Positions 26,002-34,582 of a DNA stretch of 64,000 bases are shown one piece after another. The translations under genes were made by a program, and so were the position numbers. This DNA comes from JAAXHB01 sp965221635 (GTDB lineage Bacteria; Actinomycetota; Acidimicrobiia; Acidimicrobiales; Aldehydirespiratoraceae), in NCBI GenBank assembly GCA_965221635.1, contig OZ244902.1:3525895-3589894 (forward strand). Reading direction: 5' to 3'. The notes beneath the pieces are model-generated. The model made no database searches and was not told where the DNA came from. It worked only from the letters and a program-made list of their open reading frames with translations. Every line of letters begins with the position of its first letter. Positions within the stretch are counted from its first letter, which is position 1.

Positions 26002-27162
26002 TCATTTCTTGTTGTGAAGGGGTGACATGAGCGTGTCCACAATGGATTTCATCGGGTCGTACCCGGCGGTTTCGGCATCGGCGCCGGTGGATTTCTGTGA
26101 CCAGACCGTTTCGGGGCGGCTCTGCAACATCACCACGTTCTCGCCGGGGCGAAGGTGACGATCAATGGCCCATTCCACGTCCTGAGGGCAGCCGTAGTGC
26201 TTCTCGGCTCGCCGGGCCAGCGTGGCGATCGCCACCAGTTCGTCGTCGCTCACCGAGGCCACGTTGCGCCGCTCCTCGGGGATCTCCACCTTTTCCACAA
26301 CGCCGTTGGCTGTGGGCCGGTACTCCATCTGCTTGTCGGAAATTTGGCGTTTGGTGATCTCGCGCAGCACCTTGTCCACCAGGAACGAATCGGGGGTGAC
26401 CTCGCCGGACACCACCGCCTCGCCGAGGCCCCACGACGCGTCGATCGCCACCTGTGAGCGGTCGCCGTTGCTGGGATTGAGTGTGAAGGCCACCCCGCTC
26501 GCCACCGGGTCGACCATTTTCTGCACGCCCACCGACATTGCTATCGAGTTGTGCAGGTAGCCCATGTTGTGACGGTACGAGATGGCCCGGGCGGTGAACA
26601 GCGAAGACCAGCACTTGCGCACATTGTCGAGCACGCTTTGTGTGCCGCTCACCCAAAGGTAGGTGTCCTGCTGACCGGCGAAGGACGCATCGGGCAGGTC
26701 CTCCGCGGTGGCCGACGACCGCACCGCAACCGGCAGGTCCTCCACTTCGCAGTGATCACACAACGTCTTGTACGCGCCGGCGATGTCGGCCGCGACCTCA
26801 TCGGCCATTTCCACCGATTCGATGCGGCGCCTGATGCGGCGCGACACTTCCCTGTTGGCCGCGAGGTCTTCGTGGTCGAGGCCACGAAGCAGCGCGTTGA
26901 TGTCGTCCACCAGCAACTTGTCGGACCACATGCGCTGGTAGGCGATGGTGGTGACCGCGAATCCCGGCGGCACCGGCAACTCGGCCACCATCATCTCGCC
27001 GAGGCTGGCGTTCTTGCCGCCAACGAGAGGCTTCATCTCGCGGTCGTAACGGTCGAACCAGACGATGTGCTCGGTCATGGCCGAATCGATCTTCCATGCG
27101 GTGAACGACGCAACAGTGGGGAGTTCCTTGGCCCAGTCGATGATCGGGCACGCTTCGCACAT
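26002..27162 (-). CDS. PEP-synthase-like ATP-binding subunit (PpsB/CreH-I-type)
   Basis: 386 aa. This is a stand-alone N-terminal ATP-grasp domain of PEP synthase/PPDK: GGKNASLGEM near 48, VPPGFAVTT, AVRSSATAEDLPDASFAGQQ near 145, and SWGLGEAVVSGEVTPDSF. It has neither the His domain nor the PEP-binding barrel, so it needs a partner; the His-domain gene follows after the Rieske gene. In phenylphosphate synthase this half converts ATP to AMP + Pi and phosphorylates the His of the other half. The ATG is 1 bp past the upstream stop, with AAAGGAG before it. Confidence 0.85.
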   Translation of the reverse strand: MCEACPIIDWAKELPTVASFTAWKIDSAMTEHIVWFDRYDREMKPLVGGKNASLGEMMVAELPVPPGFAVTTIAYQRMWSDKLLVDDINALLRGLDHEDLAANREVSRRIRRRIESVEMADEVAADIAGAYKTLCDHCEVEDLPVAVRSSATAEDLPDASFAGQQDTYLWVSGTQSVLDNVRKCWSSLFTARAISYRHNMGYLHNSIAMSVGVQKMVDPVASGVAFTLNPSNGDRSQVAIDASWGLGEAVVSGEVTPDSFLVDKVLREITKRQISDKQMEYRPTANGVVEKVEIPEERRNVASVSDDELVAIATLARRAEKHYGCPQDVEWAIDRHLRPGENVVMLQSRPETVWSQKSTGADAETAGYDPMKSIVDTLMSPLHNKK

Positions 27163-27163
27163 T

Positions 27164-28408
27164 TCACGGCTGCTCCTTTGCTTCGCTGTTCATGGCGAAA
27201 CCCGCCCACGTTTCGCTGGTCTGCCACATCGGGAGTTGCTCAACGGGCGGCACCTGCACCTCCTCGGCACGGTTGCGGTAGGCCACCATGGCGCTGCGAC
27301 CGCTATGAGTCCCCGAAGATCCTTGAGCCCCTGTCGACCCGCCCGCGTGGGAATCGTCGAACAGTTTCACTCGCACGTGTTCGGTGTTGTACGGCTCGCC
27401 CGGGTCGTACCCGAAGGCGTTCACCGCGAAGGCGCGGATGCATCCCGAATGGGTGGCCACCGCCAGACGAGCGCCGGGGAACTCGGTGGACAGGCGCATG
27501 ATCCCCGCCCAGAAACGGCGCACACACATCGCGGGCGGCTCAAAGTGAAGCAGCGGCGTGGTGAGCCAGTGCTGGATCGGGTCGCCGCCGCCTTGCTGGG
27601 TGCGCCAGAACCGGTCCATCTCCACCACCCATTTAGGCCTGTCCCGTGCCGCGACCCGTTCGTAGCCCTCAAGCAGGGACTGATACTCACGGAATGCCGC
27701 GGTCACGTCCTTGATCCCGTCGGGCGCAACGAACCCGAAGTTTCTGAACTCGTCGGCAGGCTCGGGGGCAACCACGGTCACCGATTTTTCGTACTGGGCC
27801 AAACCGTCAGTGAGGCCCAAAGCGATGTGGTGGGCGGTTTGTGAGGCCCGGTTGGTGGCGGCGTGGCGCAGCACCACCGTTTCGCCGTCCTTCACGCGTC
27901 GTGCCATGGTGTGCCCGTAGCTGTGGGCCTGCCACGCGCCCTGCGGGGTGAGGCCCGAATCGGTGGAGTAACCCTGGGTTTCGCCGTGGCGGATCAGCAG
28001 CACGTCGTTGAGGAGTTGACGGGCCGCGCTGGGGGGCGGGGCGATTTCCTTGTTGCGGTTGTCCTCGGTGAGTGCCTGCTGCACCGACAGAGTTGACCGC
28101 TTCCAAAGCGGCGCCTTGGCTTCGCCGTCTTCGCCATCGGCGGGGGTGCTGCGGGCCCGGAACCGCTTCAGGTACAGAGGAGTTGCCGGTTCGGTGGGGT
28201 TGGTGTTCGCCTGTCCGTCGAGGTGGGCGCCGGAATCTGAGGGTGCCTGGGGGCCGCCGTTGGATTCGGCCGTGCCGGGTGTGTGGCCGGGTGCGGGGCG
28301 GGCGCGGTAGCGGGCCAGGTACAGCGGAGCGCCGTAACGATCGGTGCCCGAGTCGGCGCCGGTTTCGGTGCCGGTGGGGCGGTCGGGCAGGTCGCGGCGG
28401 GAGGTCAT
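27164..28408 (-). CDS. Histidine phosphatase with repeated disordered N-terminus
   Basis: 414 aa. The histidine-phosphatase domain begins near 134 with LLIRHGETQG (catalytic His 141); VVLRHAATNR and VATHSGCIRAF supply the other active-site Arg/His. The first ~125 residues are Pro/Ala/Gly-rich and probably unstructured, but contain APLYLARYRAR and TPLYLKRFRAR about 50 residues apart, plus a weak third copy (APLWKRS). The start overlaps the dioxygenase stop (ATGA). In this operon it is the candidate for removing the aryl phosphate after hydroxylation. That role is inference. Confidence 0.82.
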   Translation of the reverse strand: MTSRRDLPDRPTGTETGADSGTDRYGAPLYLARYRARPAPGHTPGTAESNGGPQAPSDSGAHLDGQANTNPTEPATPLYLKRFRARSTPADGEDGEAKAPLWKRSTLSVQQALTEDNRNKEIAPPPSAARQLLNDVLLIRHGETQGYSTDSGLTPQGAWQAHSYGHTMARRVKDGETVVLRHAATNRASQTAHHIALGLTDGLAQYEKSVTVVAPEPADEFRNFGFVAPDGIKDVTAAFREYQSLLEGYERVAARDRPKWVVEMDRFWRTQQGGGDPIQHWLTTPLLHFEPPAMCVRRFWAGIMRLSTEFPGARLAVATHSGCIRAFAVNAFGYDPGEPYNTEHVRVKLFDDSHAGGSTGAQGSSGTHSGRSAMVAYRNRAEEVQVPPVEQLPMWQTSETWAGFAMNSEAKEQP

Positions 28409-29322
28409 GAATGCACCGTCATGAAGCTCTGATCCACCCGGCCGCGGTAGCTGAACACTGCACGGCCCATTTCTGCCTCTGTCCAGGTGGTGGGTTCGTC
28501 GTCGGGGTCGAACCAGTAACCGCCGGTGAACACCTCGTTGCGGTTGCCCGCCGGGTCAAAGAAGTACAGACCGCAGCCTCGGGTGGCGCCGTGGCGTGTA
28601 GGCCCGGCGTCGATGGTGATTCCGTGATGTGCGCATGTGTCCGCGGCGTGGCGCAGGTCGTTCCATTCGTCCACCCAGTAGGCCAGGTGGTGGAAACCCC
28701 CGTCGGGCCCTGTCAAGAAGGCAATGTCGTGGGGGGTGTGGGTTCGCTCCAGGAATGTGGCGAGCTGGTGACCGTCATCAGCCACGATTTGTTCGGTGAG
28801 GCGAAACTCCAACACGTCGGCGAAGAACTGCGTGACGGCGTCCACGTTCTCGCACAACAAGAAGATGTGGTCGATGCGGGGCGGGTGCATGCCTCGCAGC
28901 CCTTCGGGCGCCGGTGGCGGGTTGATTTGTGTGAGCCCGTTGCCCACCTGCAACTGCCCGCACTCAAGGTCGATCACGTGCCCGCTAGGGGCGCGGAATC
29001 GTGCCACCGCTCCCGAGCCGCGGGCCAACTCGCCCGGCCCGAAACGCTCAACCGGGATCCCCGCTTGTTGCACCCGGCGAGCCAGGCGGTCGACCTCGTC
29101 GAGTTGCATCACCTTGAACGCCAGCGAATCGAGACCGTAGGTGGGGGCCTTGGCCAGGATCAGCGAGTGATGCTGATGCTCGTCCCAGCCTTTCAGGTAG
29201 GCCCTGTCGGTCTCGATGTCGGTGACCACCAGGCCCACAACCTCGGCGTAGTACGCCAACGCCAACTCCAGATCCGGCACCCTCACCTGAGCGTGCGACA
29301 GGCGCAGAATGCCCTCGGTCAT
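28405..29322 (-). CDS. Extradiol (catechol 2,3-dioxygenase-type) dioxygenase
   Basis: 305 aa, two VOC modules as in XylE. The Fe(II) ligands are present: His in PRIDHIFLLC, His in GGFHHLAYWVDEW, Glu in GNRNEVFTGG. The motif TRHGATRGCGLYFFDPAGNR is typical of catechol 2,3-dioxygenases. It cleaves a catechol next to its hydroxyls to a semialdehyde. It sits 127 bp after a close paralogue and is coupled to the histidine phosphatase. Confidence 0.88.
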   Translation of the reverse strand: MTEGILRLSHAQVRVPDLELALAYYAEVVGLVVTDIETDRAYLKGWDEHQHHSLILAKAPTYGLDSLAFKVMQLDEVDRLARRVQQAGIPVERFGPGELARGSGAVARFRAPSGHVIDLECGQLQVGNGLTQINPPPAPEGLRGMHPPRIDHIFLLCENVDAVTQFFADVLEFRLTEQIVADDGHQLATFLERTHTPHDIAFLTGPDGGFHHLAYWVDEWNDLRHAADTCAHHGITIDAGPTRHGATRGCGLYFFDPAGNRNEVFTGGYWFDPDDEPTTWTEAEMGRAVFSYRGRVDQSFMTVHS

Positions 29323-29449
29323 CGGCAGTCTCCCAAAACGGCCCTGGCCTCAAACTCGAGAGCGGCCCCCTGAACGCCGGCCACCACGACCACGGCCACG
29401 CCGGGAACGGAGCCCGCCGCCAGGGCCGTGTGAGAGTTCGCAGGGTGGG

Positions 29450-30358
29450 TCATGTGTGAACCGTGGCGAAGCGCTGATTGAGCACGCCCTCGTAGTAGAA
29501 GACCGCCCTTCCGGTTTCCTCGTTTGTCCAGGTGATCGTGGGGAAGTCGGGGTCGGGCCGGTAACCGCCGGTGAACACCTCGTTGCGGGTGCCCATCGGG
29601 TCAAAGAAGTAGATCGTGTTGCCACGGGTGAGGCCGTGACGGGTGGGGCCCACGTCCACCGCCACACCGTGATAGGCCAGGATGTCCGCGGCGCGGCGCA
29701 CGTGATCCCAGTCGTCGAGCCAGAACGCGAAGTGGTGCAGCGCGCCGTTGGGGCCCTGCACGAAGGCGATGTCGTGGGGCTTGGCTGAACGCTCCAAGAA
29801 GGCGATCATCTGATGGCCTCCGCCGTCGAGGAGCTGCTCGGTGAGGCGAAAGTCCAACACGTCTTGAAAGAAGCGGGCCACCACCGGCACTTCCTCGGCG
29901 TGAACAAGCATGTGATCGATCCGAGGCGGCGCAATGCCCACCAGGTCGATCGGCGCCGCCGGGGGGTTCACCAAACCCAGGCGCCCGCCCACCTTGTGAA
30001 CGTCGGCCACGAGCTCCATTTGATGACCGGAGGGCAGCTCGAAACGGATCGATTCGCCCTGGCCGATTTCCTCGCCTTGTGCGATGCGCTCCACCGGATG
30101 CCCGGCCGCTTCGATGCGTGACTCGAAAAGGGCCAGGTCGTCGCTGTGCTCAACCTTGAACGCGAAACGGTCCAGGCCCACACGGGTGTGGCGTCGCACC
30201 GCCAGGCAGTGATGGTCGCGCTCGTCCCAGCACTTGAAGAAGATCCGGTCAGCGGTTCGCTCACTGATGTCGAGGCCCATCACCTCGCTGTAGTAGGCCG
30301 CGGCAAGCTCCAGGTCTGTCACGGTGATGTCCACGTGGCTCAACCGGAGAATGCCCAT
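29450..30358 (-). CDS. Extradiol (catechol 2,3-dioxygenase-type) dioxygenase, paralogue
   Basis: 302 aa from the ATG that aligns with its paralogue (MGILRLSHVDITVTDLELA); 31 further upstream codons are rejected because they cross the promoter region. Iron ligands: PRIDHMLVHA, LHHFAFWLDDW, GTRNEVFTGGY. It is first in the leftward operon, divergent from the IclR regulator. Two extradiol enzymes in one operon could split substrates by ring substitution. Confidence 0.88.
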   Translation of the reverse strand: MGILRLSHVDITVTDLELAAAYYSEVMGLDISERTADRIFFKCWDERDHHCLAVRRHTRVGLDRFAFKVEHSDDLALFESRIEAAGHPVERIAQGEEIGQGESIRFELPSGHQMELVADVHKVGGRLGLVNPPAAPIDLVGIAPPRIDHMLVHAEEVPVVARFFQDVLDFRLTEQLLDGGGHQMIAFLERSAKPHDIAFVQGPNGALHHFAFWLDDWDHVRRAADILAYHGVAVDVGPTRHGLTRGNTIYFFDPMGTRNEVFTGGYRPDPDFPTITWTNEETGRAVFYYEGVLNQRFATVHT

Positions 30359-30370
30359 TGCGCGCACCGT

Positions 30371-30416
30371 AGAACACGGTTCTCGCGCGAGTCCAGAAAC
30401 TTCCCGCATAGCGGGA
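30371..30416. promoter_or_regulatory. Candidate IclR operators in the divergent promoter
   Basis: Two palindromes lie between the divergent starts: AGAAC-ACG-GTTCT (30371-30383) and TCCCGC-ATA-GCGGGA (30402-30416). The second has the form of IclR-family sites (TCCGC-N3-GCGGA core). A half copy (TATGCGGGACAAA) recurs near 31294, before the HAD gene. The regulator is encoded 23 bp downstream. Confidence 0.55.
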
Positions 30417-30438
30417 CAAGAAATGTTATGGTGAGTGG

Positions 30439-31272
30439 ATGGAACATGCACGGGACACTTCGGTTGCGACGGTTTCCGGCGGGGTGGGGCTGCCTCGGAG
30501 GCCCAATCGGCTGTCGTCGGTGACCAACGCGGTGCGCATCTTGAAGGCCTTCACCCCGGCCGATCCGTCCTGGGGTGTCACCGACCTGGCGCGGCGGGTG
30601 GGGGTGTCGAAGTCGTCCACCCACCGGATCCTGAGCACTCTGGCCGATGAGGGTGTGCTCGAACAGGACATCACCACCGGCAGGTACCAACTGGGCCTGG
30701 CGGTGTTCGACATGATGGCCGCCATGCCCAGCCAGCGAACGCTGCACAAGGCGGTGCTGGTGCCGATGACCGAGCTTCGCAGCCGCACCGGCGAGACGGT
30801 GCAGGTGGGGGTGCTCGACCAGCGTGAGGTGGTGTACGTGGAACGCCTCGACAGCCCCAACACGCTCACGATGTTCACCGAGCTGGGGCGTCGCACCCAT
30901 GCGCACGCCACCAGTTCGGGGAAGCTGCTGTTGGCGCACCTGCACCGTGCTCGCCTTGATCGCCTGCTGCGTGGCTGGCGGCTGCCCCGCGTGACGAAGT
31001 TCACCATCACCGACCATGACGAGTTGCGCCGCGATCTTGAATCCATTCGCAGGCGCGGTTACGCCGAGAACCGTCAGGAGTCCGAGATTGGCGTGGTGTC
31101 CATAGCGGCGCCGGTGCGCGACGCCGCAGGACGGGTGGTGGCGTCGCTGAGCCTGGCAGGCCCGGCCGAACGGGTGGATCCCCGCGTGTTGCAGTACATC
31201 GAGGCGGTGATGACCTTCGCGCGCGCGGTGTCCACCCAAATGGGCTGGAGCGGCCGTCCGGAGCACCGATGA
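30439..31272 (+). CDS. IclR-family transcriptional regulator
   Basis: 277 aa. The winged helix-turn-helix (about 28-78) contains WGVTDLARRVGVSKSSTHRI. The effector domain follows with GETVQVGVLDQREVVYVERL, HATSSGKLLLAHL and GVVSIAAPVRDAAGRVVASL. IclR proteins of this kind control aromatic catabolic operons and respond to an aromatic acid or ring-cleavage product. It is divergent from the operon, with palindromes in between, and so is its likely local regulator. Confidence 0.9.
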   Translation: MEHARDTSVATVSGGVGLPRRPNRLSSVTNAVRILKAFTPADPSWGVTDLARRVGVSKSSTHRILSTLADEGVLEQDITTGRYQLGLAVFDMMAAMPSQRTLHKAVLVPMTELRSRTGETVQVGVLDQREVVYVERLDSPNTLTMFTELGRRTHAHATSSGKLLLAHLHRARLDRLLRGWRLPRVTKFTITDHDELRRDLESIRRRGYAENRQESEIGVVSIAAPVRDAAGRVVASLSLAGPAERVDPRVLQYIEAVMTFARAVSTQMGWSGRPEHR

Positions 31273-31343
31273 GCGTCCCTGTGGTGTTCCTTTATGCGGG
31301 ACAAATTGGCGTCCGGGTGCGGGGACGCGTAGGGTTGGGGTTG

Positions 31344-32036
31344 ATGGCTCAACGGGGCGGGCCCCTCTACGACGTGCTGCTGCTGGACTTCGGCGGTGTG
31401 TGCCTGCTCAACCCGGTGGAGTTGCACTCCTACGCGGAGACCCGCCTGGGGTTGGAGCCCGGAAGTCTCACCTGGCTGGGCCCGATCGATCCGAGCACCG
31501 ACGAGCTGTGGCAACGGATGATCGCAGGCGACGGTCTGAACGAGCGCGGCTACTGGGCGCAGCGAGCGGCGGAGGTTGGAGCCGCCGCGGGGATCGAACT
31601 CGACACCCGCGGGTACATGACCCTGCTGTTCGACCCTCCCCGTGCGGGTCTGGTGAGGCCCGAGGCAACCGCGGTGGTGGAAGCCGCCAAGGGGAGCGGG
31701 TTCACCGTGGCGGTGCTCACCAACGACATGCGTGCCTTCCACGGGCGCGAATGGGAGGCGGGGATCGACTTCCTGGGTTTGGTTGATCACATCGTGGACT
31801 GTTCGGACACCGGCATTCTCAAACCCGATCCGCGTGCCTATGAGCGGGCCATTTCCACCACCGGCGCCGCAGCGGAGCGCACTCTCTTCGTGGACGACCA
31901 GCCCCTCAACATCGAAGGCGCCCAAGCTGTGGGAATGCACACACACTGGTTCGACATCGCCAACGCGTCGCAGAGTTGGTGGGATGTTGCCGCGGCGCTC
32001 AACCTGCCTGTGTCAAAACCCACGATGCGACCATGA
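31344..32036 (+). CDS. HAD-superfamily protein (subfamily IA-like)
   Basis: 230 aa from ATG. LLLDFGGVCL is motif I with the second Asp replaced by Gly, as in YihX-type proteins; VAVLTNDM, the Lys of GILKPDPRAY and LFVDDQPLN are motifs II-IV. An alternative ATG overlapping the IclR stop (ATGA, at 31269) would add 25 non-homologous residues. It shares motif blocks with the HAD gene at the far end of the cluster. Possibly a phosphatase or dehalogenase for a pathway intermediate; not assignable. Confidence 0.75.
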   Translation: MAQRGGPLYDVLLLDFGGVCLLNPVELHSYAETRLGLEPGSLTWLGPIDPSTDELWQRMIAGDGLNERGYWAQRAAEVGAAAGIELDTRGYMTLLFDPPRAGLVRPEATAVVEAAKGSGFTVAVLTNDMRAFHGREWEAGIDFLGLVDHIVDCSDTGILKPDPRAYERAISTTGAAAERTLFVDDQPLNIEGAQAVGMHTHWFDIANASQSWWDVAAALNLPVSKPTMRP

Positions 32037-32175
32037 CATTTTCTGAGCCCGCGCCACTGAGTTGGCTACTGGTGGAGCGGGGCGTCAACGTCCAGGCGGC
32101 GGGTTGGATCGATCCCCCGCTGGCGTCCACCAAGCGCTGTTGGGAAACCCGGCTCTTTGGGCAGGGCACTGCGCC

Positions 32176-32946
32176 ATGACTTTGAACCCTGAGACCGCCA
32201 GACGGGTGGCCGAGGGGCTGCGGGTGGCCGAACGGGACGGAACGTGGGTGCCGCTGCCGAGCAGCGAACTGCCCGAACTGGACTGGGAAGGCGCCCGGGC
32301 CATCGCCCGCGCCCGCGACGAGTTGCGCCACCGTGACGGCGACACACACATCGGGTACAAGCTGGGCTGGACATCGGCGGCAATGCGCAAGGCGCTGGGA
32401 ATCAGCCGACCCAACTGGGGCACGTTGTGGGCCTCTCAGGTTCTGGCCGAGCGGCTCGGCATGCAAACCTTGCGCCACGCCAAGGCCGAACCCGAGGTGG
32501 TGTACTTCGCCGGGCGAACGCTGCAAGGCGCAGAGGCAACCGCCGCCGACGTGCTCGACGCTGCCGCGGGGTGGGCTCTGGGCATCGAGGTGGTTCACCC
32601 GCGCTTTGAGTCCTACAAGTTCGACTGGCTCGACAACACCTGCGACAACTCGTCGTCGCACGCCGTTGCGGTGGGCTCCCGCCGCGACATCACCGTTGAC
32701 CCGGCCGAGATCGACGTGACCTTCTCCGACGGCGCCACAACAAACACCGGCACAGGCGCACAAGCCATGGAATCCCCGGCGGAGGCGGTGGCGTGGCTGG
32801 TGAGGTCGCTGGCCGGGGAGGGTCTGGCGTTGCGGGAGGGGCAACTGGTGTTCACCGGCGGGCTCACCGCGCCGCTGGATGTGACAGCCGGAGGCGTGTA
32901 CCGCGCCGAGAGCGCAGCCCTTCCCCCGGTCGAGTTCCGCACCTGA
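32176..32946 (+). CDS. Hydratase/decarboxylase (2-oxo-dienoate type)
   Basis: 256 aa. It is the third member of the MhpD/DmpH-like family in the cluster: GYKLGWTSAAMRKALGISRP, HAKAEPEVVYFAGRTL (E-x-E) and GIEVVHPRFESYKFDWLDN. It is more diverged than the two in the leftward operon, so probably acts on another intermediate. The ATG is the third-gene start of the rightward set; about 140 bp separate it from the HAD gene. Confidence 0.82.
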   Translation: MTLNPETARRVAEGLRVAERDGTWVPLPSSELPELDWEGARAIARARDELRHRDGDTHIGYKLGWTSAAMRKALGISRPNWGTLWASQVLAERLGMQTLRHAKAEPEVVYFAGRTLQGAEATAADVLDAAAGWALGIEVVHPRFESYKFDWLDNTCDNSSSHAVAVGSRRDITVDPAEIDVTFSDGATTNTGTGAQAMESPAEAVAWLVRSLAGEGLALREGQLVFTGGLTAPLDVTAGGVYRAESAALPPVEFRT

Positions 32947-32958
32947 ACGGCGCCGGTT

Positions 32959-33831
32959 ATGGGGCGCCGCCGGCACCAGGTGGAGCAGGTGCGTGTGCCC
33001 GGTGGCTGCTTCTTGATGGGTGACAACTCTGCCGACAGCGACATCGGCGACGGCGAGGTGCCCACACACGAGGTGGAACTGGGCGCCTTCGAAGCCGACG
33101 CCACCACGGTGACCAACGCAGACTTCGCTCGTTTCGTGGGCGGCACTGGTTACGTCACCGACGCGGAGCGGTTCGGATACTCGGCGGTGTTCTTCTCGGC
33201 TGTTGCGTCCGGGGACGGTGACGTTGTGGGATCACCTGCCGGGGCGCCCTGGTGGCGTGGCGTGCGCGGCGCGAATTGGCGGCACCCGGGCGGCACGCGC
33301 TCGAACCTCGACGGCCTCTGGGATCATCCCGTGGTGCATGTGAGCTGGAACGACGCCGTTGCCTACTGCGAATGGGCGGGCCGTCGCCTGCCGACCGAGG
33401 CCGAATGGGAGTGCGCCTCCCGCGGCGGGCGCCACGGTCTGCGCTATCCGTGGGGCGACCACCCGCCGGCAGACCCGCAATGGCGGATCAACATCTGGCA
33501 AGGCGACTTCCCCTCACGCAACACCGGCGAGGACGGCTGGCTCACAACCGCGCCCGTGCGAACCTATGAGCCCAACGACTTCGGGCTTTGGCAGACCTGC
33601 GGCAACGTATGGGAATGGTGCGCCGACTGGTTCGACGCCGCCTACTACCGCCACTCGCCTCGGGCTGATCCGAAGGGCCCCCCACAGGGCACCGGGCGGG
33701 TGATCCGTGGCGGTTCGTTCCTGTGTCACCCTTCGTACTGCAACCGCTACCGCAACTCGGCGCGCTCGTCGAACACGCCCGAGTCAACCTCTTCCAATAT
33801 CGGCTTCAGGACAGTCTCAAGCCGGGGCTGA
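32959..33831 (+). CDS. Formylglycine-generating enzyme homologue (SUMF1 family)
   Basis: 290 aa. VPGGCFLMGDN, HPVVHVSWNDAVAYCEWAGR, RLPTEAEWECASRGG, GNVWEWCADWF and GGSFLCHPSYCNRYRNSAR follow the SUMF1 fold. The last block has both Cys of the C-x4-C copper/active site of true formylglycine-generating enzymes. Those convert a sulfatase Cys (CxPxR) to formylglycine. No sulfatase is in the window, so its target is elsewhere or it has been re-used in the aromatic pathway. It starts 12 bp after the hydratase. Confidence 0.85.
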   Translation: MGRRRHQVEQVRVPGGCFLMGDNSADSDIGDGEVPTHEVELGAFEADATTVTNADFARFVGGTGYVTDAERFGYSAVFFSAVASGDGDVVGSPAGAPWWRGVRGANWRHPGGTRSNLDGLWDHPVVHVSWNDAVAYCEWAGRRLPTEAEWECASRGGRHGLRYPWGDHPPADPQWRINIWQGDFPSRNTGEDGWLTTAPVRTYEPNDFGLWQTCGNVWEWCADWFDAAYYRHSPRADPKGPPQGTGRVIRGGSFLCHPSYCNRYRNSARSSNTPESTSSNIGFRTVSSRG

Positions 33832-33916
33832 ACTCCCCGACCGCCCCGACCAGTCCGACCGCAACAACCCCGGTCTGCCAACCCCAGTCCACCTTCAGTC
33901 CCCCAGCACCAACCCA

Positions 33917-33963
33917 GGTGCCGGGTGCGCCCGGAAAGAAGCACAAGCGGCGCACCCGGCACC
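33917..33963. terminator. Bidirectional terminator-like hairpin
   Basis: A perfect 15-bp inverted repeat (GGTGCCGGGTGCGCC and its complement) with a 17-nt loop lies between the convergent SUMF1 and hsp20 genes. It has no strong T-run. Confidence 0.65.
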
Positions 33964-33982
33964 CGTGGGGGTTGCGGGAGGA

Positions 33983-34426
33983 TTACGAGGCCGCCGACAC
34001 CACCTCAATCGCCTCGGGCTTGGTGGTCACCTCGATCTTGCGAGGCTTGGCCTGTTCGGCGATCGGGATGCGCAACGACAGCACCCCATCGAGGTAGCTC
34101 GCCTCGATCTTCGAGGGATCCAGGCCATTGCCCAGATGCATCTGGCGGGTGAAGGTGCCACGGTGACGCTCGCTCACGTACACCTGGTCTTCGCTTTGGC
34201 GGGCGAAGTCTCGCTGAGCGGTCACGGTGAGCACGTCCCGCTCGAGGCTCACATCGATGCTCTCGGCCGTGACGCCGGGCAGGTCCACGTGTACCCACAC
34301 GTCGTTGCCTCGTCTGTAGGCGTCCATGGCCATGGCGTACGCGCCCATCAGGCCCTTCTGGCGACTCCAAACCCGGTCCAGCGCGGAATCCAGGTTACGA
34401 AACGGATCGTTTTGGAAGATTACCAT
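33983..34426 (-). CDS. Hsp20/alpha-crystallin small heat-shock protein
   Basis: 147 aa from the ATG after AAAGGAA. The alpha-crystallin domain spans about 40-135, with VWVHVDLPGVTAESIDVSLE and YLDGVLSLRIPIAEQAKPRK (the GxLxxxxP-type signature). It is an ATP-independent holdase forming cytoplasmic oligomers. Upstream in-frame codons cross a low-complexity GGTGTTGCCTT-rich leader and are rejected. Confidence 0.9.
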   Translation of the reverse strand: MVIFQNDPFRNLDSALDRVWSRQKGLMGAYAMAMDAYRRGNDVWVHVDLPGVTAESIDVSLERDVLTVTAQRDFARQSEDQVYVSERHRGTFTRQMHLGNGLDPSKIEASYLDGVLSLRIPIAEQAKPRKIEVTTKPEAIEVVSAAS

Positions 34427-34582
34427 GTGATTTCCTTTCGGGTTGTTGGTCAATCCGTCGGCCTTGGGCTGCTTCGGCTGTGTTGCCTTGGTGGTGTTGC
34501 CTTGGTGGAGCTGCCTTGCGGTGCTGCCCCAAGGCGCTGCCTTGGCGGCGTCTCGCAGCAGCCTCGGCCGCCGTCGCATTCA

